DNA from: Paenibacillus sabuli
GTDB taxonomy: Bacteria; Bacillota; Bacilli; Paenibacillales; Paenibacillaceae
NCBI RefSeq assembly: GCF_014705605.1
Contig: NZ_JACXIZ010000041.1
Span: 29,117 to 93,116 of the forward strand
Length of the DNA: 64,000 nucleotides
Direction: 5' to 3'
The notes under the pieces are model-generated. The model was not told the origin of the DNA and did not search any database. It saw only the letters and a list, made by a program, of their open reading frames with translations. Each line of letters begins with the position of its first letter. Position 1 is the first letter of the stretch. Below, one piece after another: positions 1 to 8,218 of this stretch. Made by a program: the position numbers and the translations under genes.

Positions 1-570
1 GTGCATAACCCCTACGGTCTGAGCAAGGGACAGAACAGTCTGAACCAGATGGTCATCAGCCACAGCACGCCCAGCTATCTGGGCATGAAGGCCGGCAAGC
101 AATTCGGCAACGGCTCGCTCACCTCTCCCAAGTTCAACAGCATGATCGAGGCCAAGGAGAAGGATGCCCGCGACGCCATGATGGATTATACCTCCACATA
201 CGACTACTTGACCGAGACGCAATACGAATCGCTGGCGGAAAACCCGCGCGTCGACGAAATCGCAAAAAAAATGACCAATCCCAAATGGGACAAGGACCGG
301 ATCAAAACACGCCTGGACAACGTGCTGAAGCGGGACAAGAAAGCGATGCGGGTGAAGTCCGAAAAGCGCAAAATGAAATCGCTGACGAACAAAAAAGAGC
401 GGACCATCTCGATGAAGGATCCCGACCTGCTCGCCTTCATCCCCAGACGGGCTTACGACCCGGAGGCGCTGCGCAAGTACATCGAGGCCCGCGGTCAGGA
501 CTCGGAGGGCAGCGACGCGGAATTGGAGGAAACGAAAAAAAAGGTCAAGAAAAAACGGAAGATGCAGTAA
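1..570 (+). CDS. Hypothetical lysine-rich protein, possibly 5' truncated
   Basis: The frame is open from base 1, where a GTG codon could be the start or just an internal valine, because any ribosome-binding site would lie outside the window. The product has at least 189 residues, no signal peptide and no membrane segment. The C-terminal third is very basic and ends in a run of lysines and arginines (about residues 175-189), which suggests nucleic-acid or other polyanion contact. I do not recognise a family. The stop codon lies inside a bidirectional terminator shared with the convergent HD-GYP gene. Confidence 0.6.
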   Translation: MHNPYGLSKGQNSLNQMVISHSTPSYLGMKAGKQFGNGSLTSPKFNSMIEAKEKDARDAMMDYTSTYDYLTETQYESLAENPRVDEIAKKMTNPKWDKDRIKTRLDNVLKRDKKAMRVKSEKRKMKSLTNKKERTISMKDPDLLAFIPRRAYDPEALRKYIEARGQDSEGSDAELEETKKKVKKKRKMQ

Positions 571-592
571 ACGCGTCTTCCGATGCTTTTAT
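550..592. terminator. Bidirectional intrinsic terminator between convergent genes
   Basis: CGGAAG at 556-561 pairs with CTTCCG at 577-582. The plus strand continues into a T-rich stretch (587-593), and the minus strand runs into six T (550-555 on the complement). It can end both the hypothetical gene and the HD-GYP operon. Confidence 0.65.
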
Positions 593-1596
593 TTCAGCGA
601 CAAGGTCTCTTTGATCTTGAATGGATGGCGGCGCAAATCGTAGTAGACCCCGTCCGAGGCGACGAGCGGATTGGTCAGATCGTCGGGGTGAAGCAGCACG
701 ATGCGGGCCAAGCGCCCGTCTTCCAGGACGACCTGCTCGCCGATCAGCCCTGTCATGACCTGATGGACGAGCGCATGCACCGCAGCGGGTTCGAAGCTAC
801 CGTACGCGCCCCGCTCCAGCCGCTGCAGCACCTGATAGAGAGGCAGCGGCTGCTTGTACGCGCGGGCCGAGATCATCGCGTGGAACACGTCGGCGACCGC
901 CACGATCTTGCTCGTCTCGAGGATCGCGTCCCCCGTCAGGCCGGACGGATAGCCGCTGCCGTCCTCGCGCTCGTGATGCTGCAGCGCCGCCAGCGCCAGC
1001 CGCTCGCCGGCCTCCGGCATCGCGCGGATCATCTCGTATCCCAGCCGGGCGTGACGCTGCATCTCGAGGTATTCCTCGGGTGTCAGCCGCCCCGCCTTTT
1101 GCAGGATCTCGTCCGAGATGCGCGTCTTGCCCAGATCGTGGAGCAATCCGGCGACCAGCAGCTCCTGCTGCTGCGCGCGCGAATGCCCGAGCCAGCGGCC
1201 GATCAGGCAGGAGAGCAGCGCGACGCCGACGCTGTGCCGGTACGTGTCCCGGTCTTTGCGGCATAGCAGCTGCAGCAGCGCGGGCAGGCGCAAATGATCG
1301 TAAAGCCGCTGCACGCGGGGTACGATGCGGCGGCGAATCGCGCCGATCGTATAACCTTCCGACGCCGCTGCCAGCCGTGCGAAGAGATTCTCGACTTCGC
1401 CGACCAGTTCGTCCATGCAGGCGGCCGCTGCCAGCTCCACGTCCTCTTCCCACAGATCAATCCCGTGCCGCCGCAACGCCGCCATCTCCTCCGCGCCGAT
1501 ACTGCGCCCCCACGGCAGCAGCAGGCCGCCTTGCCGCGTGTAAATGCTGCGCGTGAGCGTGCGGCCGAGCAGGCTTGTCTCATTCACCTCGCGCAC
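589..1596 (-). CDS. HD-GYP domain c-di-GMP phosphodiesterase
   Basis: Predicted cytoplasmic phosphodiesterase that opens cyclic di-GMP. The C-terminal half carries the HD-GYP signature: an HD pair in LLHDLGKTRI, then LQHHEREDGSGYPSGL with the GYP residues, then VADVFHAM. The N-terminal 120 residues look like the small regulatory region seen in Gram-positive HD-GYP proteins. There is no membrane segment. I prefer the GTG at 1596, preceded by AGGCGG, over an upstream start at 1635, because it leaves only a short overlap with the upstream DUF342 gene; a GTG at 1587 is also possible. It is the second gene of a riboswitch-controlled operon, so its level should follow the ligand it destroys. About 335 residues. 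Confidence 0.85.
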   Translation of the reverse strand: MREVNETSLLGRTLTRSIYTRQGGLLLPWGRSIGAEEMAALRRHGIDLWEEDVELAAAACMDELVGEVENLFARLAAASEGYTIGAIRRRIVPRVQRLYDHLRLPALLQLLCRKDRDTYRHSVGVALLSCLIGRWLGHSRAQQQELLVAGLLHDLGKTRISDEILQKAGRLTPEEYLEMQRHARLGYEMIRAMPEAGERLALAALQHHEREDGSGYPSGLTGDAILETSKIVAVADVFHAMISARAYKQPLPLYQVLQRLERGAYGSFEPAAVHALVHQVMTGLIGEQVVLEDGRLARIVLLHPDDLTNPLVASDGVYYDLRRHPFKIKETLSLK

Positions 1597-3460
1597 CCGC
1601 CTTTTGACCGGCGCGTCTGAGCGTGCGCCGATCAAAGACGGTCTCGCCGATCGGTTCGAGGACTTCGAGCGTGCTGCGATCGATCGCGATTTTGCCGGCG
1701 TACATTTTTTTGACGCTAATCTTGGTCCCCGCCTTCAGCGTCGACGGCGCGCCGCCCTCGCCGCCGACGACGCCGGCCGCGATGCGCTCGCCCGCCTCGA
1801 GCCGGGAGCCCCGACAGAGGGCGTCCTCCATCGTGAACCCGATGCTCCCCGCCGAATACAGATCGCATTGAATGATGCCCTCGCGCCGAATCAGTATATC
1901 GCCGTTGGACTTGAAGACCGCCTGCTGGCCTTGGCCGACGCTGATCCGCACTTGCGATTCCTGACTGAGCGCTACGCGCAGGTGGGCTTCATTCAGCAGC
2001 TCGATCAGACGCTCCAGCTTGGGCTCCGTCATATGCGTGACGACGTGGGCCTGGGACAAGAACATCTCCATGTACTGCTTCAGCAGCTCCATTGCGTTGC
2101 GATCGTGCAGCTGAATGCTCGTGATGACGCCGAGCAGATCGCTGACGATCTGGCGGGTTTGCCCGTATTTGCTCTCCATCATCAGGATCAGCACCTGGCC
2201 ATAGCGTACCTGCAGATTCTTTTTCGCCACCTCTTGCAGCAGTTGGGAGGCTCCGCCCTTCATTTTCGTCAGAATGTCCAGCAGGTCCTTGGAGCCTGTA
2301 TAGAATCGATTGTACAAAATGCCGAAGTATCCCGAATACAGCCGGGCACCGATGACGTTGCCCTTTACCGCGATGCTGCCTGTCGCCGTCAGCGTCGCGT
2401 TGAACACGCTGCCGCTGACATAGATGTTGCCCAGCGACTCTATGATCATATTGTCCTGGACATCGCCGTATACGATGACATCGCCGGCGAATACGATGTT
2501 GCCGGTCTGCATGTCGACGTCGCCCGGTACGATGAAGGCGGTATTGATGTCAAAATATTTGATCTGGCCGCCCGTGACCCGCGGTCGGCCCGGCTGCCGG
2601 GCAATGACGATCGATTCCGGCGTAATCTCGACATTTTTGCGGGCGAGGATGCGAATGTCCTTTGCAGGCCTCGGCAGCAGCGTCTGGCCGAACACGTCGT
2701 AGCCCGGTTCGCCCTCCACGGCCGGCTCCTTCTTGGCGATGACGTCCCCGCTTTTGACAGACGGAATATTCATGTGATTTTTGAAGTCGACCTGTCCCTT
2801 CACCTCGGTGAACAGACTCTCGATCTTCTCGGAGAAAAACAGATCCAGCCGCGCGTCCTGCCCCGGAACCGGCGGCTTGCCCCGGGCAATGAGCAGCGGC
2901 TTGAACGCAGGGCGCAGCAGCTCGCTATGAATCGTCGCCATGTCCAGGTTCATCCGGATGCCCTGCCGGTCCAGCTCGGCCAGCACGTCCTCCGGCCCGA
3001 TCGTTTTGACAATATTCTCCTGATTCTCCTCGGCGCGCACGACCAGATGCTCGCCCATCGGCTGATCGGTCAGCATCCAGGCGTGGCGACGCAACTCGTG
3101 TACCGTCAGCATCGCTTCCATGCCGTCCTTGGAGACGCTGATCTCGAACATCGGCATTTGTTCGAGCGCCCATTCGATTCGGCTCCCCGATGTGACGCGG
3201 ACCGGTTCCTTGACGATCTTGCCGCCCACCGTCAATCGAATCGGCCAGGTCGCCTCGACAGTGGCGGCGCGCTCGCCGATACCGGGGTCCTCTACGAGAA
3301 TGACGCCGTCCCTCACGCCCGCCAGCCCGGGCGAATGACGGGCGTCCACGCTGCCCTCGTGGCCGGCTTCCTGCGTGAACGGATCCGGGTAGCTGCCTAT
3401 CGGACGCTCCATCCGATGCAACAGCTGAAGAATTTCGTGCTCGCTGATCGTTTCAGCCAT
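1580..3460 (-). CDS. FapA/DUF342 family protein
   Basis: 626-residue member of the DUF342 / flagellar assembly protein A family. The middle of the protein (about residues 190-430) has the regular glycine-rich beta-helix rungs typical of the family, such as GDVIVYGDVQDNMIIESLGNIYVSGSV split over successive turns. This is followed by a helical region (about 450-520) and a short C-terminal beta part. The ATG at 3460 is chosen because GAGGTG lies seven bases upstream; an upstream in-frame ATG at 3508 falls inside the riboswitch terminator. Family members are linked to flagellar assembly or c-di-GMP-related physiology, but the biochemical role is not settled. It is the first gene of the operon with the HD-GYP protein. 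Confidence 0.8.
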   Translation of the reverse strand: MAETISEHEILQLLHRMERPIGSYPDPFTQEAGHEGSVDARHSPGLAGVRDGVILVEDPGIGERAATVEATWPIRLTVGGKIVKEPVRVTSGSRIEWALEQMPMFEISVSKDGMEAMLTVHELRRHAWMLTDQPMGEHLVVRAEENQENIVKTIGPEDVLAELDRQGIRMNLDMATIHSELLRPAFKPLLIARGKPPVPGQDARLDLFFSEKIESLFTEVKGQVDFKNHMNIPSVKSGDVIAKKEPAVEGEPGYDVFGQTLLPRPAKDIRILARKNVEITPESIVIARQPGRPRVTGGQIKYFDINTAFIVPGDVDMQTGNIVFAGDVIVYGDVQDNMIIESLGNIYVSGSVFNATLTATGSIAVKGNVIGARLYSGYFGILYNRFYTGSKDLLDILTKMKGGASQLLQEVAKKNLQVRYGQVLILMMESKYGQTRQIVSDLLGVITSIQLHDRNAMELLKQYMEMFLSQAHVVTHMTEPKLERLIELLNEAHLRVALSQESQVRISVGQGQQAVFKSNGDILIRREGIIQCDLYSAGSIGFTMEDALCRGSRLEAGERIAAGVVGGEGGAPSTLKAGTKISVKKMYAGKIAIDRSTLEVLEPIGETVFDRRTLRRAGQKAGARGE

Positions 3461-3484
3461 CGTTTCGCACCTCGCTTTTCGATA

Positions 3485-3524
3485 CCAACGCAAAAAGCAT
3501 CCCTCCAAAAGAAGGATGCGTTGG
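3485..3524 (-). terminator. Riboswitch expression-platform terminator
   Basis: On the minus strand GCATCC (3519-3514) pairs with GGATGC (3502-3497) and is followed at once by five T (3496-3492). A wider pairing of CCAACGC (3524-3518) with GCGTTGG (3491-3485) can enclose or compete with it. The hairpin sits between the aptamer and the FapA start codon, where a transcription-control platform belongs. Confidence 0.8.
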
Positions 3525-3534
3525 ATGATCCATC

Positions 3535-3632
3535 CCGCTTTCGGCAGCCTGGCGACCGTAGAAACCCCTTCTTTAGGCCCATAGCTTTGCGTCCCTGCTT
3601 TTCAGCAGGTTTGCCATTTCGTGCATTCGAAT
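3535..3632 (-). promoter_or_regulatory. Cyclic di-GMP-I (GEMM-I) riboswitch aptamer
   Basis: Read on the minus strand, the leader contains the GEMM-I landmarks in order. These are GGCAAACC; a P2 stem CCTGC/GCAGG closed by a GAAA-type loop; the joining segment GGGACGCAAAGC; a second arm beginning GGGCCTAAAG and ending TACGG; and the closing segment TCGCCAGGCTGCCG. The base before CAAACC is G, as in c-di-GMP-binding Vc2; cGAMP-selective relatives have A there. The gene it controls encodes a DUF342 protein followed by an HD-GYP phosphodiesterase, fitting a feedback loop. Whether binding turns transcription on or off depends on the antiterminator pairing, which I cannot fold here. Confidence 0.9.
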
Positions 3633-3639
3633 CTATTTA

Positions 3640-3878
3640 GTTCAAAATATCTAGAAGAACAGTATGGATTTCGACGTTATTAGCGACTAAATCTATTATA
3701 TTTGTCTATCCTTGGTCTTTTCAATCGATTCCTGTCGTCTCGTTTTTACAATTCACAACTTTGAATTTTCAGGCCTTAATTTACATTAATGCCCAATATT
3801 ATCAGTATTCTCGGTTGATGCGAAATGCGACCGAATTGAGTATTATCGTAAAACGGCATACCCCTGCAAGGAGAGCTT
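3640..3878. other. AT-rich intergenic promoter region
   Basis: This stretch is clearly richer in A and T than the rest of the window. It lies between the divergent riboswitch leader and the XRE gene, so it should hold both promoters. No -35/-10 pair with good spacing could be assigned on either strand. I see no gene in it. Confidence 0.4.
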
Positions 3879-4133
3879 GTGTTGGAGGAGAATACGTCAT
3901 TTTCAAAAATATTGCGCGCGTTTCGTCTCAAAAAAGCGCTTAGTCAGGAAGAACTAGCCTTTCGCAGCAACCTGGATCGCACCTACATTTCCATGCTCGA
4001 AAGAGGTCGACACCAGCCCACGCTGCCTACCTTGTTCGCCTTGGCCAAAGCGCTCGATATAAAGCCGTCCGCCATCGTGCAGCTCATGGAAATCGAAGAA
4101 GCCAGGCAAGCCGAGCTCTCCGAAGACGGCTGA
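3879..4133 (+). CDS. Small XRE-family helix-turn-helix regulator
   Basis: 84-residue DNA-binding protein that is essentially one Cro/C1-type HTH domain (about residues 8-66). It has LSQEELAFRSNLDRTYISMLERG as the recognition unit and a short acidic tail. The GTG start at 3879 is supported by AAGGAG five bases upstream. There is no adjacent toxin gene, phage gene or obvious target, so it is an orphan regulator; autoregulation is common in the family but no operator is evident. Single-domain XRE proteins of this size are frequent in Paenibacillus. Confidence 0.85.
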   Translation: MLEENTSFSKILRAFRLKKALSQEELAFRSNLDRTYISMLERGRHQPTLPTLFALAKALDIKPSAIVQLMEIEEARQAELSEDG

Positions 4134-4382
4134 GTCCGCATGCCTTCCAAGCGTGCTCAGATTATAATCCTGTTCCGATGGCCCCAAGGCGAAACGGCTG
4201 CCGCCGTCCGCTGGCGACGACACAAGGCGCGTTCCGAAAAATCGAGCGTTGCGTTGCGAGTAAGATAAGACCGTGTATGCGCGATCAGCTCATCCTTTTT
4301 TTATCAAAAAAACCGACCTCTCCCAAGCGGGAAGACCGTTTTTTTACGCGCTCTTCGGCTTATAACTTCTGCTCTACTCGGC
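4134..4382. other. Gap between convergent genes with weak hairpin and T-runs
   Basis: The spacer between the XRE gene and the convergent VOC gene has A/T runs at about 4300-4312 and 4333-4339 flanking an imperfect stem (CTCTCCC and GGGAAG). It is placed where a bidirectional terminator would be expected, but the stem is poor. No gene is seen. Confidence 0.3.
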
Positions 4383-4805
4383 TTACAACTCCAGCACCCA
4401 GGCGGGATTCCAGACAATCTCCCACAGGTGGCCGTCCGGGTCCTGAAAATGACCGGAATAGCCGCCCCAGAACGTCTCATGGGCCGGGTCCGTGACGTTG
4501 GCGCCCGCTCTGACGGCTTGGGCCATCACCTCGTCGACCTCTTCCCTGCCGGCGACATTGTGGCCGATCGTGAACTCGGTGGCGCTGGGCCGCTGAAGCG
4601 GCACCTTCGCTTCGTGCGCCAGGTCGGTGCGCTTCCAGAGCGCCAGCTTGACCCCGGCCTGCAGCTCAAAAAACACCGCCGCACCGTGCTCGAATTCCGT
4701 GCCGATGACGCCTTCCGTCGCCAGCCCGAGCCCGTCCCGATAAAACGCGAGCGCCCGTTCCAGATCCTCCACGGCCAGTGTAAGTACTGTGATGCGCGGT
4801 TTCAT
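4383..4805 (-). CDS. VOC (glyoxalase/bleomycin-resistance fold) family protein
   Basis: 140-residue protein with the paired beta-alpha-beta-beta-beta layout of the vicinal oxygen chelate superfamily. The first module is about residues 5-60 (VEDLERALAFYRDGLGLA) and the second about 75-135, ending in FQDPDGHLWEIVWNP, a typical VOC closing strand with an acidic metal-site residue. The ATG at 4805 is preceded by AAAGGAGG; longer upstream frames are rejected because they enter the tandem-repeat spacer. Substrate cannot be told: glyoxalase-like, dioxygenase-like and antibiotic-binding members look alike. It stands alone, with the methionine aminopeptidase gene more than 480 bp upstream. Confidence 0.85.
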   Translation of the reverse strand: MKPRITVLTLAVEDLERALAFYRDGLGLATEGVIGTEFEHGAAVFFELQAGVKLALWKRTDLAHEAKVPLQRPSATEFTIGHNVAGREEVDEVMAQAVRAGANVTDPAHETFWGGYSGHFQDPDGHLWEIVWNPAWVLEL

Positions 4806-5023
4806 TTCGCGCCCTCCTTTCGTTGTCACTATAAGTATGCCACAAGACCCGGCGACCGGTATTGTAAAATTCGGACAACCCCCGCCATCGCAGACGAGTC
4901 GGCCGGGGCGCGGGCTGTCATGCACGCGGCAGACAAGCGCGAGACGGACAAACGCACGGCTGGGCGGAACGGGACGAGCGCATACAGCAGACGGTCGCAT
5001 CGGATTTCCTGCCGAGCTGCCAG

Positions 5024-5171
5024 CATGGAGCCTTGGCTGAGTAGATGCAACAGCAAGCCACATGGAGCCGTGGCTCGCCGGATGCAGCGGCAATTCACAT
5101 GGAGCAGCAACTGGGCAGATGGAGCAGCGAGCCACATGGAGCACCTCAGCGACTTCTCCCGTGGCGCACCT
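5024..5171. repeat. 37-bp tandem repeat array (four copies)
   Basis: CATGGAGC recurs at 5024, 5061, 5098 and 5135, exactly 37 bp apart, and the units share GATG-CAGCAGC and a closing CCA. The fourth copy is degenerate. The following 5172-5290 is a second low-complexity stretch built from CTGCGCT, CTCCTGC and CGCGACTG blocks. The array fills most of the spacer 4806-5294 between the VOC gene and map. No ribosome-binding site supports coding in it. Confidence 0.75.
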
Positions 5172-5294
5172 AGGGCTGCTGCTCCTACAACTGCGCTACT
5201 CCTGCTGGCGGCTCCCGCGACTGCGCTCCGACTGCTCCCGCGACTGTACTACTCTGCTCCTGCGCTGCGGCGGCGGGCTCCTGCGCATTCAGGC

Positions 5295-6041
5295 TCAGAG
5301 CGTCGTCAGGACGACCGGGCCGTCCTCGGTAATCGCAACCGTGTGCTCGTACTGCACGCAGATCGAACCGTCGAGTGTGCGGGCCGTCCAGCCGTCCTCG
5401 TCGACAAACGCCTCGTCGCCGCCGAGCGTCAGCATCGGCTCGATCGCCAGCACCATTCCGCTCTTCAACCGCGGGCCGGAGCCCGGCCGCCCGTAGTGCG
5501 GAACGGAGGGCTCCTCCCACAGCTCGCGTCCGACGCCGTGCCCGGTGAACTGCCGTACATTCCCGTGGCCGTGCGCGCGGGCGAAGGCGTCAATCGCATG
5601 CCCGATATCGCCGACCCGGCGGCCCGCCTCCGCCTGCGCAATGCCGAGCCGCAGGCTTTCCTCGCCGTGCGCCATCAGCGCGGCCAGGGCCGGCTGCGGC
5701 CGGCCGACTGCGTATGTCCAGGCGGAGTCGCCGTGATAGCCCTTATAGAGCGCCCCGAGATCAATCGAGACGACGTCTCCCTCGCGCAGCGGATTGCTGC
5801 CCGGGAAGCCGTGGCAAATAACGTCGTTGGGCGCCGAGCAGATCGAAGCCGGAAAGCCTTGATGCCCCTTGAAACTCGGCACTGCCCCCCGCGCGCGGAT
5901 ATGCGCTTCGACCAGCGCGTCCAGCTCCAGCGTCGTCACGCCCGGTGCGATCCGCTCCGCGATCCGTGCATGGCATTCCGCGACGATACGACCCGCTTCC
6001 CGCATGATGCCGAGCTCATCCTTGGACTTCAATACGATCAT
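5295..6041 (-). CDS. map: Type I methionine aminopeptidase
   Basis: 248-residue metallopeptidase of the M24A family that removes initiator methionine from new proteins in the cytoplasm. All five metal ligands are visible: D94 (SIDLGA), D105 (HGDSAW), H168 (TGHGVG), E201 (AIEPM) and E232 (QYEHT), and the substrate-contacting H77 lies in VICHG. Length and order match the short type I enzymes without an N-terminal extension. It is not in a ribosomal-protein operon, so it may be an accessory copy. That is inference, because the rest of the genome is not seen. Confidence 0.93.
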   Translation of the reverse strand: MIVLKSKDELGIMREAGRIVAECHARIAERIAPGVTTLELDALVEAHIRARGAVPSFKGHQGFPASICSAPNDVICHGFPGSNPLREGDVVSIDLGALYKGYHGDSAWTYAVGRPQPALAALMAHGEESLRLGIAQAEAGRRVGDIGHAIDAFARAHGHGNVRQFTGHGVGRELWEEPSVPHYGRPGSGPRLKSGMVLAIEPMLTLGGDEAFVDEDGWTARTLDGSICVQYEHTVAITEDGPVVLTTL

Positions 6042-6198
6042 TTCCCGCTTCCTCCTGCTTCCAGTGTCTTGTTCTTAGCAGATTCATGCCCAGCGGCATT
6101 TGTGACAGCAGATACGGCTGACTTGTCGGTCATTCCGTCTCTTGTCGTGATCGCTCATGTCGTTCATCGCATGTGATCCCGCTCGACGACTCACACGC

Positions 6199-8076
6199 CT
6201 AATCGTGCCACAGGATATCGGTGTAGCTGTAGTACGGCCCCGGCTGCAGCGTCTGACGCGGCGCCACCGCCAGCACCCGCACGCGCAGCGGCGCGCCGGC
6301 GCGCTCGGCGCTCACCTCCAGCTCGTGGCTGCCCGCCGTCAGCTCCAGCTCGGCCGCCTGTGCATCCGGAGCCCGGTGGTAGGCGGGCATGAACGGTCCG
6401 GACGCCGCGCAGGCGATGATGCGCGCGCCGTCCAGCGTCACCGTCACCGGCGCGTCGCAGGCGGCGATCAGCCGCACGGTGCGGGCGCTCGGACAGTGCA
6501 GGCGGGTGCGGGCGCGGTAGCGGCCGTCCGCCGTCGTACCGAGCGCCTGCTCCCACGCCAGCGCGCTCCCGCCGAAGGCCGCGGCCCGGCCCGCGCCGCC
6601 CTCCGGCCCCCAGATCGTCCATTCCGCAGCCGGCACGAGCGCGAAGCGTTCCCGCAGCTCGCTCCACACCTGTCCGTCATGGCTGCGGACGATCGCCGCC
6701 GTCAGCTCGTACGCGGACGCGACTGCTTCCCCGGCCCGGACCGTATACGCCAGCGAAGCGCCGGCGCCCGGCTCCAGCTCGAACGGACGCGGCTCGCCGC
6801 CCGTCCAGCCGTCCGGCAGCTCCAGCCCCAGCCGCCCGATCCAGCGCTCCGCGCTGTGATTCGTCACGGTCAGCGTCAGCGTCTTGGTCGCGCGGCGTGC
6901 GATCGCCGGCCCGTCCGCGCCATAGTCGATCGTCAGCTCCAGGCCGAGCGGCGCTATCGTGCCTTCCGGCAGCAGCCGGCGGTCGGTCCGCACGTCTGCC
7001 GCCCATAGCCGCTTCACAGCCTCCCCCGGCGCGGCCCCCAGCTCGGTCGCGCTCGTCGGCAGCTCCGGATGCACCAGGATGCCCGTGTCCCAGGCGGCCA
7101 GCACCTGACGGCCGACGCGGATCGTACGCCGCGTCAGCTCGTCCAGATTGGCCGGAGCGGGGAAGCCCTTGATCGGAGCGCTGACGACGATCCGGTCGCC
7201 GACCGGCGCTACCCAGCGCTCCGGCAGCGCGTCCGGCCCCGCCAGCATGCCGAGGATCGCGCCCAGCGTCGCCGCCGTGCAGTCGGTGTCGTAGCCGCAG
7301 TTGACCGCCTTGAGGATCGCATCCTCAAAGTCCGTGCCGTACAGCCAGCCGAGCAGGGTAAAGGCAATGTTTTGGGGCGCGTCGGTGAAGTTGTCGCGGC
7401 CGTGATGCGCGAGGATGAGATCGCGCGCCTCGAGCCAATCCTTGCCCTCGCGGTGCCAGCGCAGCAGGTCGTTCACCGCCTTCGCGGTGCGGCAGTCGTC
7501 GGGAATATAGGCCATGCCGATCGCGATCAGGCGATCCCGGTCCTTCTCCACGAAGCAAGCGCTCTCGATCGCGGCGAACAGCATCTCGCCATACACGCCT
7601 TCCCCGCCGGCATGGTCCACGACGGCATCCTGATACGCATAGTAGGCGGCCACCTGCGGCGCGCCCGGCGCGGCCATCGCCCAGATCTCGGAGCGGATCG
7701 GCGAGCCCATGCAGTCGGCGAACGGATTGTCCCAGCTCCCCGTCAGCGGCGCCCGCAGGCCGCGCCGCAGATTGGTGAGCGCGTAGCCGTATTCGTCGAA
7801 CGGGAAGAAGACATGCTCCGTCCACTCCTGCCCCAGCTCGCGGCTCGTCAGCCGCGGCCCGTATTGCTCCAGCGCATGCAGCCAGACGAGCTGCAGGTCG
7901 AGGTCGTCGTTCTCCAACGGACCGTCCTGCAGCACCGGATAGAAGGTCAGATCCAGCCGCTCCATCCTGCCCTCCACCGGCGCGCCCAGCGTGCCGCCGA
8001 TGTTTTTGCCGAGCCAGCCGCCATAGACCGTGCGGTAATAATCCTGTTCGTTCAGTATGCGAGTGGTTGTCATCAT
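6199..8076 (-). CDS. ADP-ribosylglycohydrolase family protein with C-terminal beta domain
   Basis: About 625 residues. The N-terminal half (about 8-330) is an ADP-ribosylglycohydrolase/crystallin-J1 fold. It has a glycine-rich start (YGGWLGKNIGGTLGAPVEG) and the metal-binding GYDTDCTAATLGAILG near residues 260-275. The C-terminal half is beta-rich, with NHSAERWIGRLGLELPDGW resembling NPCBM/Ig-like accessory domains. The start is the first of two adjacent ATG codons, six bases after GGGAGG. It is divergent from an AraC gene 140 bp away that probably regulates it. Known family members hydrolyse ADP-ribosyl or related N-glycosyl bonds; the sugar-gene context suggests a glycan-related substrate, but that is inference. 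Confidence 0.82.
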   Translation of the reverse strand: MMTTTRILNEQDYYRTVYGGWLGKNIGGTLGAPVEGRMERLDLTFYPVLQDGPLENDDLDLQLVWLHALEQYGPRLTSRELGQEWTEHVFFPFDEYGYALTNLRRGLRAPLTGSWDNPFADCMGSPIRSEIWAMAAPGAPQVAAYYAYQDAVVDHAGGEGVYGEMLFAAIESACFVEKDRDRLIAIGMAYIPDDCRTAKAVNDLLRWHREGKDWLEARDLILAHHGRDNFTDAPQNIAFTLLGWLYGTDFEDAILKAVNCGYDTDCTAATLGAILGMLAGPDALPERWVAPVGDRIVVSAPIKGFPAPANLDELTRRTIRVGRQVLAAWDTGILVHPELPTSATELGAAPGEAVKRLWAADVRTDRRLLPEGTIAPLGLELTIDYGADGPAIARRATKTLTLTVTNHSAERWIGRLGLELPDGWTGGEPRPFELEPGAGASLAYTVRAGEAVASAYELTAAIVRSHDGQVWSELRERFALVPAAEWTIWGPEGGAGRAAAFGGSALAWEQALGTTADGRYRARTRLHCPSARTVRLIAACDAPVTVTLDGARIIACAASGPFMPAYHRAPDAQAAELELTAGSHELEVSAERAGAPLRVRVLAVAPRQTLQPGPYYSYTDILWHD

Positions 8077-8218
8077 ACGAAGCCTCCCGTTTGCTAGTTT
8101 GCTATAATGATGATGCATGCAAGCGCCGCCGCTCTCTCATTATAGGAGGGCGGGTCCGGGCAAGACCATGCACGATCTTCATTTCTCACAGCGCTTCGAA
8201 AAGGGGAGGCCGTCAACT

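Noticed and set aside
3612..3624. GCACGAAATG in the riboswitch leader as a third copy of the shared operator
   Set aside because: Only ten bases match, and they belong to the aptamer's first stem region; the longer A-TATC extension is absent.
1544..3640. Long plus-strand open frame opposite the DUF342 gene
   Set aside because: High-GC antisense shadow: no ribosome-binding site, no recognisable domain, composition rich in Arg, His and Leu, while the minus-strand product has clear family motifs.
3761..3943. 60-codon plus-strand frame before the XRE gene
   Set aside because: It overlaps the XRE start in another frame and has no ribosome-binding site; the XRE frame has a good one.
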